Positions 35,301-49,059 of a stretch of 64,000 bases of DNA are shown piece by piece. The notes below the pieces were generated by a model that saw only the letters and a program-made list of their open reading frames with translations, did no database searches and had not been told where the DNA came from. How positions within the stretch are numbered: position 1 is the first letter of the stretch; each line of letters begins with the position of its first letter. The stretch lies in assembly GCA_963580455.1 (NCBI GenBank), contig OY756958.1, forward strand, positions 1,562,501 to 1,626,500, written 5' to 3'. The translations under genes and the position numbers were made by a program. Origin of the DNA: Euonymus europaeus. Taxonomy: Eukaryota; Streptophyta; Magnoliopsida; Celastrales; Celastraceae.

Positions 35301-38300
35301 AAAGTGTGAGGTGAGCGTAAGATGATTGTGGGTGAGTATGCAATGACCATGATGTGAGCATGATCATATTTGTTAGGAAGTGAAGAGTTAGTATGAGTGT
35401 GAATTTTAATTTGTAATAAGAGTATAATATTTTTTGCATATTAAATTCATTCCCCTCCACGAGGGAGAATAGATGGTGTAATAAATTTCTGATTCCACCA
35501 TCCCAAAATTCAATTAACACAAGAGAATGGGTGATTATCACCCTCATCGCACTCTCATTTCGTCTTCTAAATGTCAATCAATTGTCCCTTTAGATCTATG
35601 ATTTTCATAAGAAAAATGGAGAACCAAATTTAATTTTTTTCACCAGTATTTTTATTTTTATTTTTTTAGTGTTCTACTTCTCTAGAAAATGAGGTGAGAT
35701 TAAAACAAGATTTTCCTTAGATAAGTTTTTAATATTGCAGGCAGTAAATTGCGGGGAGCAAAACCCTTTGCATGCATTTTCTTTCCTTTTAATTTATGTT
35801 GTACCCTTTTCATGTTCTCTTGTTGTGGGATGTATTTTGTTGTGGGATGTATTCCATCTTTATGGTGGCTTGAGAGCCTGCGGTGAGCTAACTTATTGGG
35901 TTTATTGGGTAATGAATACTATTAGGTATATGACGGTTTTTCAAAAATTAAGCAAAGGATTACAAACATAAGGAAAAAAATATACGCATACTAATACAAA
36001 ACAAAATTTGGGATTCTTTGGACATATAAAAAAAATATTGGGGCTCATTGGTTTTTTAGATGACACGTTTTCTATGTCTTTCTCTCTCTGTTTAATAAGG
36101 ACCAAATTAAGAGCATTGTTAATTAATTTTCATGGGAATCTAGGATGACAAGCGGTGCAGCGAAATTGGTAACAGTGTTATACCAAATGAGAAATTGAGA
36201 ATGCAATTTAAGACAACATCTTATGTACAATTTCCAAGATTATGGGGGCCTGGGCGGCGACCCAGGGCCGCCATTGTTTGTTACTTCACCATAGTGTTTT
36301 GAATTTGAATGGTTTTCTATGTCATTATTGAGATTCTGATCCCGAGGATCTTCTCTTGAATGTAGGTGAAGGAGATGCTGACTCGTGGTTGGACACCCTC
36401 GTGGCTAATTCAGTAAGCAACTAAAATTTTCCAAGAACATGTCCCCCAAGCCCCCTAAAAAACTCGAACACTGAAATAAGAATATTATCATTCTGTATAT
36501 TTCTTTAGAGGATATTTTGTGCCGTGTTGGAGTTTTGGGGTTATGAACACTAGTTTGGTTTTTTTATTCTTCTTCTTCTTTTATCTCCTCATATCCTCAT
36601 GAAGACAATTAAATTATAGGAGGACGCTCGGATCCCTGAGCTTTTGCTTTCTAGTCATTTGTCTTGTTCCCAGGTCGAGCAAATATAGACTCGGTGATAT
36701 CTCTTTGATGATTGATAAAAAAGCTTCTGGTGTAACCCAAAGTGCAAATACCAGATGAAATGATTAAGTACAGCATAGATCAATCCCCGTAACACAACAG
36801 ATAAATAACCAAGAGCAAAACCAACAAGAGAGACCCAAACTTATTTGATAAATTCCAATGGACCAACAAAAGACAGATTTGATTACAGTAGAAGGTTATT
36901 CAAGAGACCTCCACTCTCCAAGACCAAACCCAGCCTGCACAAACACAACCCTGCAAATACATATATTAACTTTCAAAACAACAATTCCCCAGATTATTCT
37001 TCCCACCCAGAGGCCTTCTGGTTCCCAATACTGCTCTTCCCGTCCAAATATCGCTTACCTTGATCTCTCAAATTATTGACTTCTAAAGCCTTCTTTCCTT
37101 GCTTATTGCGCCTGACTTAAGTAAAGCTGATCGGATTAGCATGAGGGAACATATCAGCTTCTTAATTCCAAGTCATGCGATTTTATTAGTCTAAATTGAA
37201 ATAAAACATTTGCTTATCAATGAATAAACATTTGGTTGACCAACCATATCAATTAATGGGCACTATCACTTAACTGCTAGCTGCTTTTCAGTTTGTTTAT
37301 TACATTAGGCTCTGTTTTTAGAAGATCTGATTGTATGTTGCCCCTAATTTATTTTTTCCCCATTCGTCTTTCAAGTATGTATAAATTTTTTGTTGTTACT
37401 TTTGTTCCAAGTCTGATGGCTATAAGCTGACCTGTCTTGTGAAACAGAGTCTTTATTCAAGCTCTGAATCATCAGATTCTTCAGATAACTTGTTTGATGA
37501 GGAGGATTCAAGTGGTCCTCCAAAGTTGTCTCCAGGTGTTTTGCAAAAGGAGGTAACCTTCCATGATCTTTGCTCACAACAGATTTGTTTTGTGTGTTGT
37601 GCATCATAAAGTATCTTACTAGTTGTGGAATTTTGACTTTTGATAAGTTCAATAACAGAAAGTCATTAATTAGTTAATATTAGCCATTCAAACATTCATA
37701 TTAATATAGCAGCCAAAAGTGGTTGGATAGCTTATTTCCTTTTTAAATCGATCTTTAATCCATAGACTATTCCCACATAAGTTACCTTGCGGAAAGCTGA
37801 GATTCTTGAAAATTATTAAACTAGTTTTTTTGTTCTTCTAAAATCTTGTTGAAGAGGTTGGAAAGCAGATCAAACTAGTTATGAGTTACCCTAGACCACC
37901 AAACATATGTTTTCTGATCATATCTTCGTATTTACTAATGGATTATTTGAATATTGAAAAAAATAAACATAGTAAAAGAGAATATAAGCTCACTAATTGT
38001 GATTTTTCGGTGCAATTATGATCATTGCATATAATACTTTTTGGAATCTCTCAGAAAGCATATGATTCATCTGATCTTCAATCTTTTCTAGGAGCCTGAT
38101 GTTGTCAGTGTGATTGATTACAAAAGAGAATCTTTGCTAAGCATGAATTTCTCAGCAAATGAAGTCAACTATGCAATGGATAAGCATGGTATGTAAAAGT
38201 TTTTGTACTTTTAATTTTTTTCTAAAAGTGGATGCCGTTCTTGGCATTTTTTCTTCTTCTAGGTCTTGTAGTTGGCATCATATTTTTCTATGCCCCGTGG

Positions 38301-41300
38301 AAATAGCCTTTCCACATAAATATGGGGCTAATGTCTTATGTCTGCGCGTACATCTTGTCTGTCCCTTGCCCCGCTCACCATGGGAGCCTTGTACATGGGG
38401 CATTGTTTTACCCGTGAGCAATTTAACGTTTTAGGTGCATTTTCTTCTCCGATCATCACCCATAACTTTTTATTTGCTTCAAAACAAGGTTGTTATTTGG
38501 TGGCCTAAGAATTGCATTTAAACATAATTCACGAAGAAATGAATAGCCATATTATGAAATAGTGAAACAAGGCATTTGAGGTGATATCGTATAGGAACAC
38601 GCCTCGATGGAGTGTACCAAAGGCTCTGTTGGCCTGACATATATGGATTGTTTTGATAAACTAACATAAGTGCTGAATTACTGATAATAAGGCAACAAAT
38701 CAGGATGGTAGCTTACATAGAATCGATGTTATTGACTGAGGGATGTACTTGAGTGTTGTAGAAACTAGTGCTTTTTGGGACTTTTTTTATTTGCTTTTTG
38801 GGACTTTTTGACACTGTCTGAATTCTAGGACTCTCATCTTCAATCCATATAGCAACTCCTTGCTCCTGGCCCTCGCTCTAGTTAAGTTGTTGTTAATTGT
38901 CCAACCGCTGTGTCATGTGTAACAGCCTCTTCAATAAATTTTGTTACCATTAGATCATGAACACAGTCTTCAATTTATCTTGGCCTTTGTTATCTGTTTC
39001 AGCAATATTTTATCATTCTTATCCTTATGGAAATTTATTAATTATCTTGTTAATCTTATGTCATTAAATATCAGGTCACGATGCTTCAATCAGCGACTTG
39101 GTGGACTTCATCGTTGCCAATCAAATTGCTTTGAAGCATGAAAGGGAAACAAATGATATGCCTCCCCATGTTGCAGCGAATAATGAGGTCATCATTTATT
39201 ATTCTATGAGACCAACTTTGTTAGAAAACGGTTTTTGGCTGTCAAGGGCATAAACTACACAATTAGTCATGTTGACTTTTTTAGAAGCTCTTGTTTGTAT
39301 TTATTAGAAGATATGGCATTACAATATCTAGTGCATTTCTGATTTCTTTCATATGCATTCTTGTCATATGTTTTTTCATCCAGACTCTGATGGTATATGT
39401 AAATATTATACAAATAGTATCCAATACTTTGTTGTCCTTGTGATTAACAGAATTGTAATGATGAATCCTTGTTCGGGACAATGGAGAAAACACTTCGTTT
39501 ACTTGAGATGGGTTTCTCTGAGAATCAAGTTTCATTGGCAATTGAGAGGCTTGGTAAGTATTGTTGTTGCAATGCACATAAAAGATATTTCAGAGCATGA
39601 AATATCTTTTTATTTTTCTCTTTACCTTTATGCAGTTTTATACTTTTATGTGCATTGCCCCCTGCATATAATTCCTTTGCATCTTAATTGTGTTTTTTTT
39701 TTGGCTTTTTTAATGAACTTATCATCATCATCAAAGCCCTTTGAATTTTGAATCTTTGATGAACTTGTTATCTATTTAAAAATTAGCACTGTTGTAAAAT
39801 GCTGTGGGGGTTTAAGCTTATTTAGTTAATCTTGGCTGAATCATGAATGCTGGCAATATAAAGTCTTGTTTTGCTTGTCCAGGAATGACAAGATAACATT
39901 TCTGCATGACATTCTCATTTAATGGTGTGTTGTAACTTGACCTAAATTTCTTATTTCTCTAAATCATCTCTTTTTTTGTTGCTTGGGAATCATTGCTTCA
40001 CATTTCACCCAATGAAATCATTGTGCCAAAATTATGTGATGCTCTTTTTTTTTCTATATTTTTTTTGCCCGAAAGCTTATTATTTCAAAATTACATGTTC
40101 ATCTTCAGTTTTTTTCCCACTTTCTGAAAGCTTATTATTTTGAATTAATGCTTCCTCAAGATTCTGGCCTTTTATCTTTTAATAGTTTGAATAAATCACG
40201 AAACATTTCACTTTTTTCCTGCAACTGGCTACCGTTTAATCAGCTTAATATTATCATTGATTGGCATCTTTCAGGCTCAGAAGCTACTATTCAAGAGCTT
40301 GCTGGATCAATTTGCGGAGATCGGATTGGTGGACACAATTTGAATAAAGCTAAGGTTTTAGCTCATTAACCCTCTCTTTTCAACGATTTTAGTTCTGACT
40401 CTAAGCTTTTCCTTGAGTACCTGCTGAGACTGATTTCCACTTGACTATAGTTGGATGGAATCATGAAAGTTTCATTTCTTAATTATCAACTGATGTCTTT
40501 TATTGAGCCCCTATATTGCATTTCGCTACATGGTATGTATAGTAATTTCTCACTATGATGGATTGCATCGGGAAAAAGAGAGTTCCAGATTGAAGATCCC
40601 TTGACCTATCATGATCAGTCATTGAAAGTTCTGGATTTCTGTGTCTTAATCACTTTGCATTCTAGTTAAGCTGCTAATGGTGTCTGCATACTCATATTAC
40701 TGAAGTCATCTACGAGCAGGGTGGTGGCTCAATTTAATTCACTTCTTAGTGTTTTTGGTTTTATATAAGTTGGTGAGGGCACACATTTTGTGACACCTAG
40801 TTGATGTTGCTTGATGCCCCTGGGTTACCACTATATCTCTTTTTCTGTATGATATTATTGGTCCACAAAAAAAAAAATTGTTTTTAGAGGTACACAACAA
40901 GCTTTGACAATTAGAGTTTCTGCAATTATACATTTTTACTTATTAAGTCCATATATGTTTTCTCTAAACATATTCATGGAACCTTCTAAAGCTATTTGGT
41001 GATAATTATACTTAGTGTCAAACCATCTTGGCTCTTCTTTGATTCTGTGTACTCTTGCAACATCGTGAATGCATATGGTCTCATTATTTTCTATTCATTG
41101 ATTAGTTTGTGAACAAATTTCTTAATTTAAATTCCATGCAGCTTTCATCCATGTTGTCTAGCTCCAGCCATTCACAGTTTACAAAGAATCATACATCTTT
41201 TGGTGTGAGGAATGAAGCTGGCCGAAGACACACTACACATGATCCATTTAAAATGAAAACTGAGAATATCGGCATAGATACTGTCTCCAATTCCACAAAT

Positions 41301-42557
41301 ACTATCTCAAGAGAAACCTATAAAGGGAAAAGACCAAAAGAAGAATGCAACGATGATTTTCCAGCTACCGATTCTCAGTTCAGGCATAATAGTCACTTTG
41401 AGGAAAATGAGGGTCGGAAAAAGCCAAAACAGGAATATGGCGATGACTCAGGCTATTATGTTGAACCAACATGGCTAGAGGAGAAAGTTGACCCTACAAT
41501 CACCAGATTTGGAACACCCAATGTATTCAGATCCAAGCCATGCAGGAGTCTTGACCATGTGGTGGCTAATCCTCCGTATTTCTTTTATGGGGATATTGTG
41601 AACGTGTCAGATACTGTTTGGAGCAAAGTATCCAAGTTCTTGTATGCAATTGAGCCTGAATTTGTGAACACTCAATTCTTCTCTGCACTGTGTAGGAAAG
41701 AAGGTTACATACACAATCTTCCTACTGAAAATAGGCTTCACATTCTTCCTAAATCGCCAATGACAATTGAAGAAGCAATACCTCATAAAAAGAAATGGTG
41801 GCCATCATGGGATACTAGGAAGCATGTCAGCTGCGTTAATTCTGAGATTAATGGAATACCGGAGCTGTGTGATAGGCTTGGAAAGATTTTGAACAATTCT
41901 CAAGGAATGCCTTCGTCAGAACAGCTAAGAGACATCCTTCATCATTGCCAAAAGTCGAATCTTGTGTGGATTGGCCCATACAAACTGGGGCCTTTATATC
42001 CTGAACATTTGGAATGCATTCTAGGGTATCCTGAAAATCACACTCAATCTCCTGAGAGTAGTTTAACAGAGAGACTCGAGTCATTGAGGTACTGCTTCCA
42101 GACTGACACTTTGGGATATCATCTCTCTGTCTTGAAGTCTATGTTCCCCGATGGATTGACAATTTTATCACTTTTTAGCGGTATTGGTGGAGCTGAAGTT
42201 ACTTTACACCGTCTTGGTATCCATTTGAAAGGTGTTGTATCAGTAGAAACTTGTGAAGCAAAGAGAAGGATTCTTAGAAGATGGTGGCAAAGTAGTGGAC
42301 AAACTGGGAAGTTGGAACAAATTGAGGAGATTCAAAAGCTAACAGCTAGCAAGATTGAGACATTGTTTGAGAAGTTCGGTGGATTTGATTTTATTATCTG
42401 TCAGAACCCTTGCACTCTCTCTGCAAAAAGTTCTAAGGTGGAGGCCCGTGCTGGAAATATGCCAGGTTATGACTCGTCTATGTTTTATGAAACTTTGTTT
42501 TTTGAATTTGTCCGTGTATTGCAACGTGTAAGAGGTATGATGGGAAGAAGGAGGTGA
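32305..42557 (+). CDS. DRM3: DRM3-like inactive domains-rearranged methyltransferase
   Basis: Exons: possible 32305-32454 (uncertain start), then 33190-33318, 34978-35074, 36366-36412, 37448-37552, 38092-38188, 39075-39187, 39451-39553, 40275-40354 and 41142-42557, all phase-consistent (728 codons plus exon 1 if used). Three UBA-like modules come first: VREAFIRMGFSPSLVDQTM, RESLLSMNFSANEVNYAM and TLRLLEMGFSENQVSLAI. The rearranged methyltransferase half follows. The motif VI region is PPYFFYGDIV where active DRMs have FYYENV, and the motif IV region is CQNPCTLS where active DRMs have GGSPCN. The SAM-binding LSLFSGIGGAEV is kept. The end RVLQRVRGMMGRRR fits DRM3, the non-catalytic partner that supports Pol V transcripts and DRM2 activity in RNA-directed DNA methylation. 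The role is by family; the paralogue call rests on these motif changes. Confidence 0.82.
35208..36290. mobile_element. Possible decayed transposon in DRM3 intron
   Basis: The left part has TTTGGGGGCCTTGGGCGAATTCTAGAAGAG with a 27-bp tandem repeat (35222-35276). The right part has GGGGGCCTGGGCGGCGACCC (36246-36265). Similar GGGGGCC ends 1 kb apart, with no coding capacity between, suggest an old non-autonomous element, but the ends are not clean inverted repeats. Confidence 0.3.
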
Positions 42558-44200
42558 CAAATCTTCCCATCTGTGCTCATGTAGGGCCATTGAATTTCTT
42601 GGATGATCCGGAATTTATCTTCTCTGGGAGGAGAGTTATTATTAGTATTATTATTATTATCACAGACAAAATAATTCCCTTAGTTTTCATAGAGGGGAGA
42701 TGGAATAAAATCGGGTCAGTTTGTTACTTTACTTTAGTTTCAATAGGTTGCCATTCATCGTTCCAGTAGATATGAAAACATGGTCATCGTATTTTTTATT
42801 TATTTATAAGCTTATGGTTCGCTTCTCTATCATGTTTATTCATGAAAAATGCTGGAACCAGCAACTTTGAGCCTCCATTTTCTTTGATAGTTGTTTGCAA
42901 TGCAATGTTATTCATGGATTATTCTGTCGATTTCATCGTCTGAGAATAACAGGATTGATGCTCCATTTCTCCTAATTACAAAGCTCTTTTTATTTTCTTC
43001 CATTTATTTATTTATTTATCTCCCAGAAAAACTTCCCCATCGACAGACAGATGGTACATTAGTTTCTCGTGTTCATTCCCAGAGATTATTTTTAATGCAA
43101 GAGTCGAGAAAATTCTACATTAGTAATGTACTCTGTAAAAGCATTGTCATTGGATTTCAGTGAGGAGGATCTCTAGAGAAATCAAGAGCCCTTGTTGAAT
43201 TTGCGACCAAACAAGCTCTCTGATTCGTGTAGTATGTGATTTGTAAGTCCTCTTGCAGCACGGCAAACCCAGAATATAAAGATAAATATTAGCAACCACC
43301 CAAAGAAGTGGAGGGAGAATTTTGACAACCCAGAAAACGGAAATAAGTCACCAGGAAGAAGTTGGGAAGGAGCAAAAGTGTAATTGCATGTAACAACGAG
43401 ACATGTATGGAAGAAAGAAGAAGAAACTAAAACACTCATCCTTCAACTTTTTGAGTCGTCTCATGCTTTTGCCTTTTAAATTGTTGCCTGATCATTTCAA
43501 CAAGTAATGGTGTATTATGTTGCAGCATCACAAATGGTGGCCAAGTTACTTTATAATAATAATATTATTATTATTCTCATTTTAAACCAAGAAACTCAGA
43601 AAATTTGCAAGGCATTTTGATTCTGACTAAAATCAAGCTGGAAACACCTGTAATTAAGAAACTACCCACAAGCCAAGTGATTACAAATAGATAATTGGTG
43701 TTGGACAATCCAAACAAGCAGTAGTTTCTTTTTCTTTATTCCAAACAAGAAGTTAATTTCTTGTGACCTCAATAGCAATCCAGAAGAATGAGAAAACGCT
43801 GGTTCAATGGAAAATAAAAATGAACAAAATTTTCATGTGGACAAATTGGACATTAACCACACAACACTCTTAAGTGCACAGAAAAGCTGGGAGTGGCAGC
43901 TCTTTTTTTTCTTTGAAAAATAGAGCTCGCAAAGATTAGAAGTACTGGTTTCCTTATTCTCACTCAACTGAAACTAAAGATTTGTTTGTAGTCGAAGAGC
44001 GAAGAGAGCCAACCCACTTGAAAAAATAAATATTATCTATCGTTGATTTAGTAATTAGTGCTTCATGAAAATTCTTGTCCCATGACATGAATCACTCTGT
44101 TGGAAAAACATATAATGTAAAAGATGAGTGTGGTATCGGAGCAAGAGTCTTTACAATTTCATCAAATATTATAGACTCTCCATCTCTATCACCTTGAAAT
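42558..44200. other. DRM3 3' UTR and intergenic DNA
   Basis: This holds the likely 3' UTR and AT-rich spacer with ATT/TTA microsatellites (42640-42660, 43553-43575). No gene was seen on either strand. Confidence 0.5.
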
Positions 44201-44204
44201 TTTG

Positions 44205-44975
44205 ATGGACATGGGATACATTGCATCTCGATAGCTTCTGGTAGTGCAGTGACGGATGCTAATGTCCTTAGGTTGAATAATGTAACCTTGAGAGGGGTGG
44301 CTCCACGAGCTCGGGTGGCATCTTATAAGGCATTCTTTTTGCACGATGAACTCAAATCTTCTAAGGCATACGATAAAGCTATCATGTGCGCTTCAAAAGG
44401 AGTGTTTTCAAATTGTGCATCATGGCAAATAACCGTTGTCGCCAGTACTATGAATAGAAGTTTTCGAAGAAAAGTTATCCTTGGCGACACAAGTGAATTC
44501 GAGGTAGTAGTTGATTTGTCGTGTGTTTTCATGAATTCAATTGTATATATAATTTTTGCTAATTTGTGATTATATATTTTTTCATAAAGGGAGAAGGTTT
44601 ATCGTATAAAGTCTTGTTGGAAAAAGGAATATTTCCACTTATCTTTGCTTTTGAAGTTATTATGGATGGTAAAGGATGACATATGCGTAAATATACCAAC
44701 TTTAAGCGTCTTGTTATAGTGATTCCATTACAAGGTGTGTAACTCTTATTATATTCTTGTTGTGCAGTCAACATTGTTTAAAAGGAACAATAGATCCTGC
44801 TAAGGTAGAAGGGAAGATCTTGGTTTGTCATTGTGCGATCGACAAGGAACTTTCTCGTATCAAAGCAAGTAGGATTATTATTGTCAACAAAAAAGAATGG
44901 GAGAATGATTACGTGAACATCAAACCTCATGCCCTTCCTTCTTGTAATGTTAGTTTTGATATTGGTGAACAAATC
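44205..44975 (+). pseudogene. Subtilisin-like protease (SBT) fragment
   Basis: A frame with DGHGIHCISIASGSAVTDANV keeps the catalytic-His motif (DGHGTHT in active enzymes). It continues GVAPRARVASYK, then KAYDKAIMCASKGV, and jumps to ITVVASTMNRSF. The family's intervening segment (substrate-binding and oxyanion region) is deleted. A broken continuation at 44760-44975 (GTIDPAKVEGKILVC ... PHALPSCNVSFDIGEQI) is the PA-domain region. The serine motif and fibronectin-like tail are absent. Clearly a pseudogene. Confidence 0.75.
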
Positions 44976-45154
44976 AAGACAATACCAATCTTTTATTTTT
45001 AATATGCTAGGATTTGAATTTGGGTTCTAGCTTTGGATATTCAAAATCCTTGATACTTCTTCATTTATCAAGTCTTGATCATAAGATACATCTATATTCT
45101 TTTAAATATACAGCAACAATTTCTAATGATTTTTTGTTTGTTTTTGCCTATCAC

Positions 45155-45275
45155 GGCGAATGACAAAGTGAAATCCGTATTTTCAAATTCTACTGTGGAT
45201 TTAGCAACTAGTGAGACACATTGCATCTTGATAGCTTTTGGTAGTGTAGTGACGGATGCTAATATCCCTATGTGT
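45155..45275 (+). pseudogene. Second subtilase fragment
   Basis: A frame with DKVKSVFSNSTVDLAT and then THCILIAFGSVVTDANI repeats the catalytic-His neighbourhood of the first fragment at nucleotide level (ACATTGCATCT(C/T)GATAGCTT). It is shorter and has lost the GHG residues. Confidence 0.6.
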
Positions 45276-45296
45276 GTTGTTTGAGAGTTCATTAGA

Positions 45297-45895
45297 ATGA
45301 CTATTGGGTTTAGCAGCAAAGGTGATGCTGGTGATGCTACGTTGCTAAAGATGTTGTCTGGCCATTGTTTGCTGATCCTTATTTATATGCTGCTACAACC
45401 TGATGATGCTGGTGTTGGGGATTATGAGGAGATCGCTCATGTCATGCTTGAGGTTATTTTGATCTATGTGATTGAGCTGCTAAAAATTGGAGCTGTCAGA
45501 ATGTGCTCTCTTTCTGCTGATTTTATCAAACTGCTGATAATCGAATGGTTCAGATTGTGCTCTAGCCTCTTCTTGCTAATTGCGTTACTGCCTTTGGATG
45601 GAGCTGTTGGTTTTCATATGACTGGATGGTGCTCTTCCTAGTTTAATTCTATTGAGGATAGATTAGGAATCTCTTGCATTTTTCTTAGTTATCCTTGTGA
45701 ACATAATCACTCTTTTCTCGATGTTGCCACTTTAAACCTTTAATCTGCTAGTTTTCTCGGCTGCTTAGGTTTTTGGTTTTTGTCTGCCCTGGTCTGTCAG
45801 GGCATTTGATCCATGTACATAAACTTTGTTCTAGCTCTGCCAGTCTTTTTTTTGTTGCTCAGTCTATATACTTACATTTCTGACCCAAAAAAGAG
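45297..45895 (+). pseudogene. LINE 3'-end remnant
   Basis: The stretch ends with GTCAGGGCATTTGATCCATG ... ATATACTTACATTTCTGACCCAAAAAA, the pattern of plant L1 3' tails (…TTTCTGACC plus A-run). No protein domain remains readable. Confidence 0.45.
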
Positions 45896-45899
45896 TTAC

Positions 45900-47140
45900 A
45901 AAGGGTGTAATTATATTATTAGCTCATGTCTTTAGTTCTTGCCTTACTTGCGATTTCGCTAACCTGCCCCTCCTCAACATTGCATTTGCAAATCTTCTTA
46001 TTAGCTCCTCCATTAATGGAATACTTCTCAAAAAAAATTCCTTACATACAATGTTCTAAATGGATTTATTTTTTTAGGTTACCCGTATTATCACAATAAA
46101 TAGTGAAGCTTGAACCATTTTGAGAAGCATGTTCAGTAACAAATAATAAGCGTATTCTATACACATTTGAAATATTTTATTGAAGACAAGATGGAGATTC
46201 ATGTTGTCTTTCCTTGTATTATTATATAACCTAGTCATTTTTTATTTGTTGCATGTAGCTGGAGCCTTCCAAGTTTACCATATGAAAATTTTCAGCAGCC
46301 TATGTTACAAATAATTTTCTTTTGATTTTCTATGTAGGTGCAGATGTTTCCAAGATGAAGAAATGTAAGATTTCGCAGCAATTGCTTCATCATCATCTTT
46401 TTAGGAGAATCCCAATAGAATTGTATCTGTCAAACTACATGATAATGGTGGTTGACTGGCCACCCAAAGTGTTGGGCTTCATGTCATGCCAATCACTTTC
46501 TAATCAAGTATGATTCGAGTATATCATTCAGAACTATGATTTTGAGTTCGAGTATGAAATAGTGCTGGAGTTTGTCACTCTACCCTTGCCCAGTTGCCCT
46601 TCCATAGCTAACTGAGTAGTGTAGGACATGCTAGTCTTTAGTAGTATTGATTTTTCTTTTCTTTTTTCTTTGTTAATGGCTTGTCTTTGAATTAGATATA
46701 TGGCAAGCCCAGCTTAGAGTATCGGCTATATTTTGTTAGATTTTCCTTCTGTTACAACTTACAAGATTGTTTGTTGGCTTCCCATAATAGAGACTGGATA
46801 TGAAAGAGATCATCAAGTATCAAATGGAGTTCTGAAATTACACCCTCAATGGATTCTGAGTATTGCAAATATCAGAGCCTTTTGTGAACCTCTTGATAGA
46901 AATTTCGACTTTTTTCCTAAGACTCCAAAAATATTTCTCAGGAGTCCACTACCATATGAGGGGATAGGTGTAAATCATTATAATGTAACATTTGATTACT
47001 CTTACAACTACTCGGTGGTAGTTTTGCCAAACATCAGTAGCCGAAAATTAAAATCATATCAAAGGTTGTCGCTAGTTACATTCCTTTCGAACAAGAGGAA
47101 AACGACACAACTAAAAAATCGACCCATTTACAAAACGTGA
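45900..47140. other. Unassigned stretch left of Harbinger element
   Basis: Open frames at 46322-46513 and 46733-47140 have no domain I recognise. The second (with CEPLDRNFDFFPKTPK) has normal-looking composition and could be a degraded exon. Nothing more can be supported. Confidence 0.35.
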
Positions 47141-47462
47141 TAGTGTGCCTGTTTGGTAGTGCTGTGAGGTGCTGTGTGGTGTTGTGAGGTGCTGTGAGGT
47201 ATAAAACTGTGGTGCTGTGAGGTGAGTTTAAACGCAGTTAGGCGTTTGGCGCCTCACTTTTAAAACTGTGGTGAGTTGAGTTTTAATGCTGTTTAGTTTT
47301 TTTTTTTTTTTTGTAATTTGCAATCTTAACTTAAATATCAACTAAATTAACTTTAATTCATTACATATTTTAATAAGTACCTGAAAATTAATAAAAGTAA
47401 CACAATTATAAATACATTTAATCCATTCATCACAAATACATTTAAAAAATACATACAACAAA

Positions 47463-48746
47463 CTAATACTGACGAAACAACTCTGCAGCAATCATATCGC
47501 GTGTGGCCGCCATATGTAAGTCCTCAAAAGTATCTGGATGGTATTCTGAAGTACTTGCTCCATGTCCACTGCTGCCTTCCATACTCGACATATCAATATC
47601 TAGCCGATCATTATCATGCCCAATAAAATCACTGCTATCCATCGTGCGTAACCTAATAAAATTATGCAAAGCAACACAGGCTACCACTATCCTCACTTGA
47701 GCACGAAAACTGTATGAGGGCATTTTGGATAGAATGTGCCATCTATTTTTTAATAGACCGAAAGCCCGCTCAATCACTGATCGGAGAGAAGAGTGGGCAT
47801 GATTAAAAGCCTCCCGTGGTGTTGATATTGCAGGACCATTTCGAAATACCTCCAGATGGTATCTATGTCCTTTATATGGCGATAAAAATCCAGTCTGATT
47901 AGGATATCCAGAATCGACCAAGTAATATTTTCCTGTTACAGAGAGTACACATTTTGATTAGTGAATATCCAAATTTCCTCAAATCAAAATGACATATATT
48001 AATCTCTACATACCAGGGGGAGGGTGCGGAAAGTTAGAGTGGACATTTGCAAGAACCGTGCTAAAAATGTGTGAGTCATGTGCAGATCCTTCCCAACCCC
48101 CACACACAAATGTGAATAACATGTCAAAGTCGCATGCTGCCATGACATTTTGCGTGGTCACCCCTTTTCTCCCGATAAACCTAGTCCTATCATCAATCGG
48201 TACTACCGCTGGAACATGAGTCCCATCAATAGCCCCAATGCAATCCCTAAAAAACGGAAAATATCTTTCATCTTCCTCAATCTGCCTAGGTGTTGACGAG
48301 AATGTAGGATCCCTCGGTCGAACTATATCGTCAGCCATCCGACATAAACTCTCCAAGACATTATGAAAATGACGGCTGACTGTTTCTGCGGAATGGCCGA
48401 ACCTATCTTGCACTGCCCTATTACCAACTCCATGACCAACTGTGTAAACAAACATGCCGACCATCTCATTCAAGCCAACCTCCCCCCCTGATAGTAGCCC
48501 GTACTTTGTGCTCAGGTCAGAACATAGTTCCCTAAAAACCCTTCTATCCATCCTCAACATAGAGACACAATGCCTTCTATTACCACGTAAGAGGTCCCTA
48601 ATGTACATGGCGCCCGTATAAGGGGTGGTGGAACTAGGTGCACGAGGAATATCCTCGATAACCTCATACGCTGCCACTGCACCAACAGCAATAGCCACAA
48701 TCTCATCAATATGAAGAATTTCACTTGGGCCACTTGGGGGTTGCAT
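47463..48746 (-). CDS. PIF/Harbinger transposase (DDE)
   Basis: Two exons, 48746-48014 and 47932-47463, with a GTATGT donor and GTAACAG acceptor, give about 400 residues, normal for the family. Catalytic acidic residues lie in CIGAIDGTHVPA, in GWEGSAHDSHIF, and in the LRSVIERAFGLLKNRW segment. VDSGYPNQTGFLSPYKG and the VACVALHNFI tail are further family hallmarks. It catalyses cut-and-paste at TIRs together with the Myb-like partner. An in-frame Met upstream (48845) exists, but the one at 48746 starts the conserved-looking protein. Confidence 0.9.
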
Positions 48747-49059
48747 TTCCTGTTCATGAAAATGATAAACAAATTTAAAATGAAAATTGATCACATGATC
48801 AAATAAAAAATGACACAATGGCATCAAAGCTGTCCATTCAAACAAATAAAAAGCTCCCTGATAAACACATAAAAAGCTCCCTGAAAGTAGTCCACTTCCT
48901 TAAAAAAAAAATCCAGTCTAATAAACATACATGGCAACGCATTATAATAATTCGTACTCATAAAGTCATTCAAATGATAGAAACAAATGTAAAACTCAGC
49001 AAAAACATGTAGCAGTTCAAACTCAACAAATGCATAAAATAACAAAGAGTTCGGACTCT

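Noticed and set aside
46733..47140. 135-codon frame left of the Harbinger element
   Set aside because: Reasonable composition but no family recognised, and it ends near the transposon end. Kept only as unassigned.
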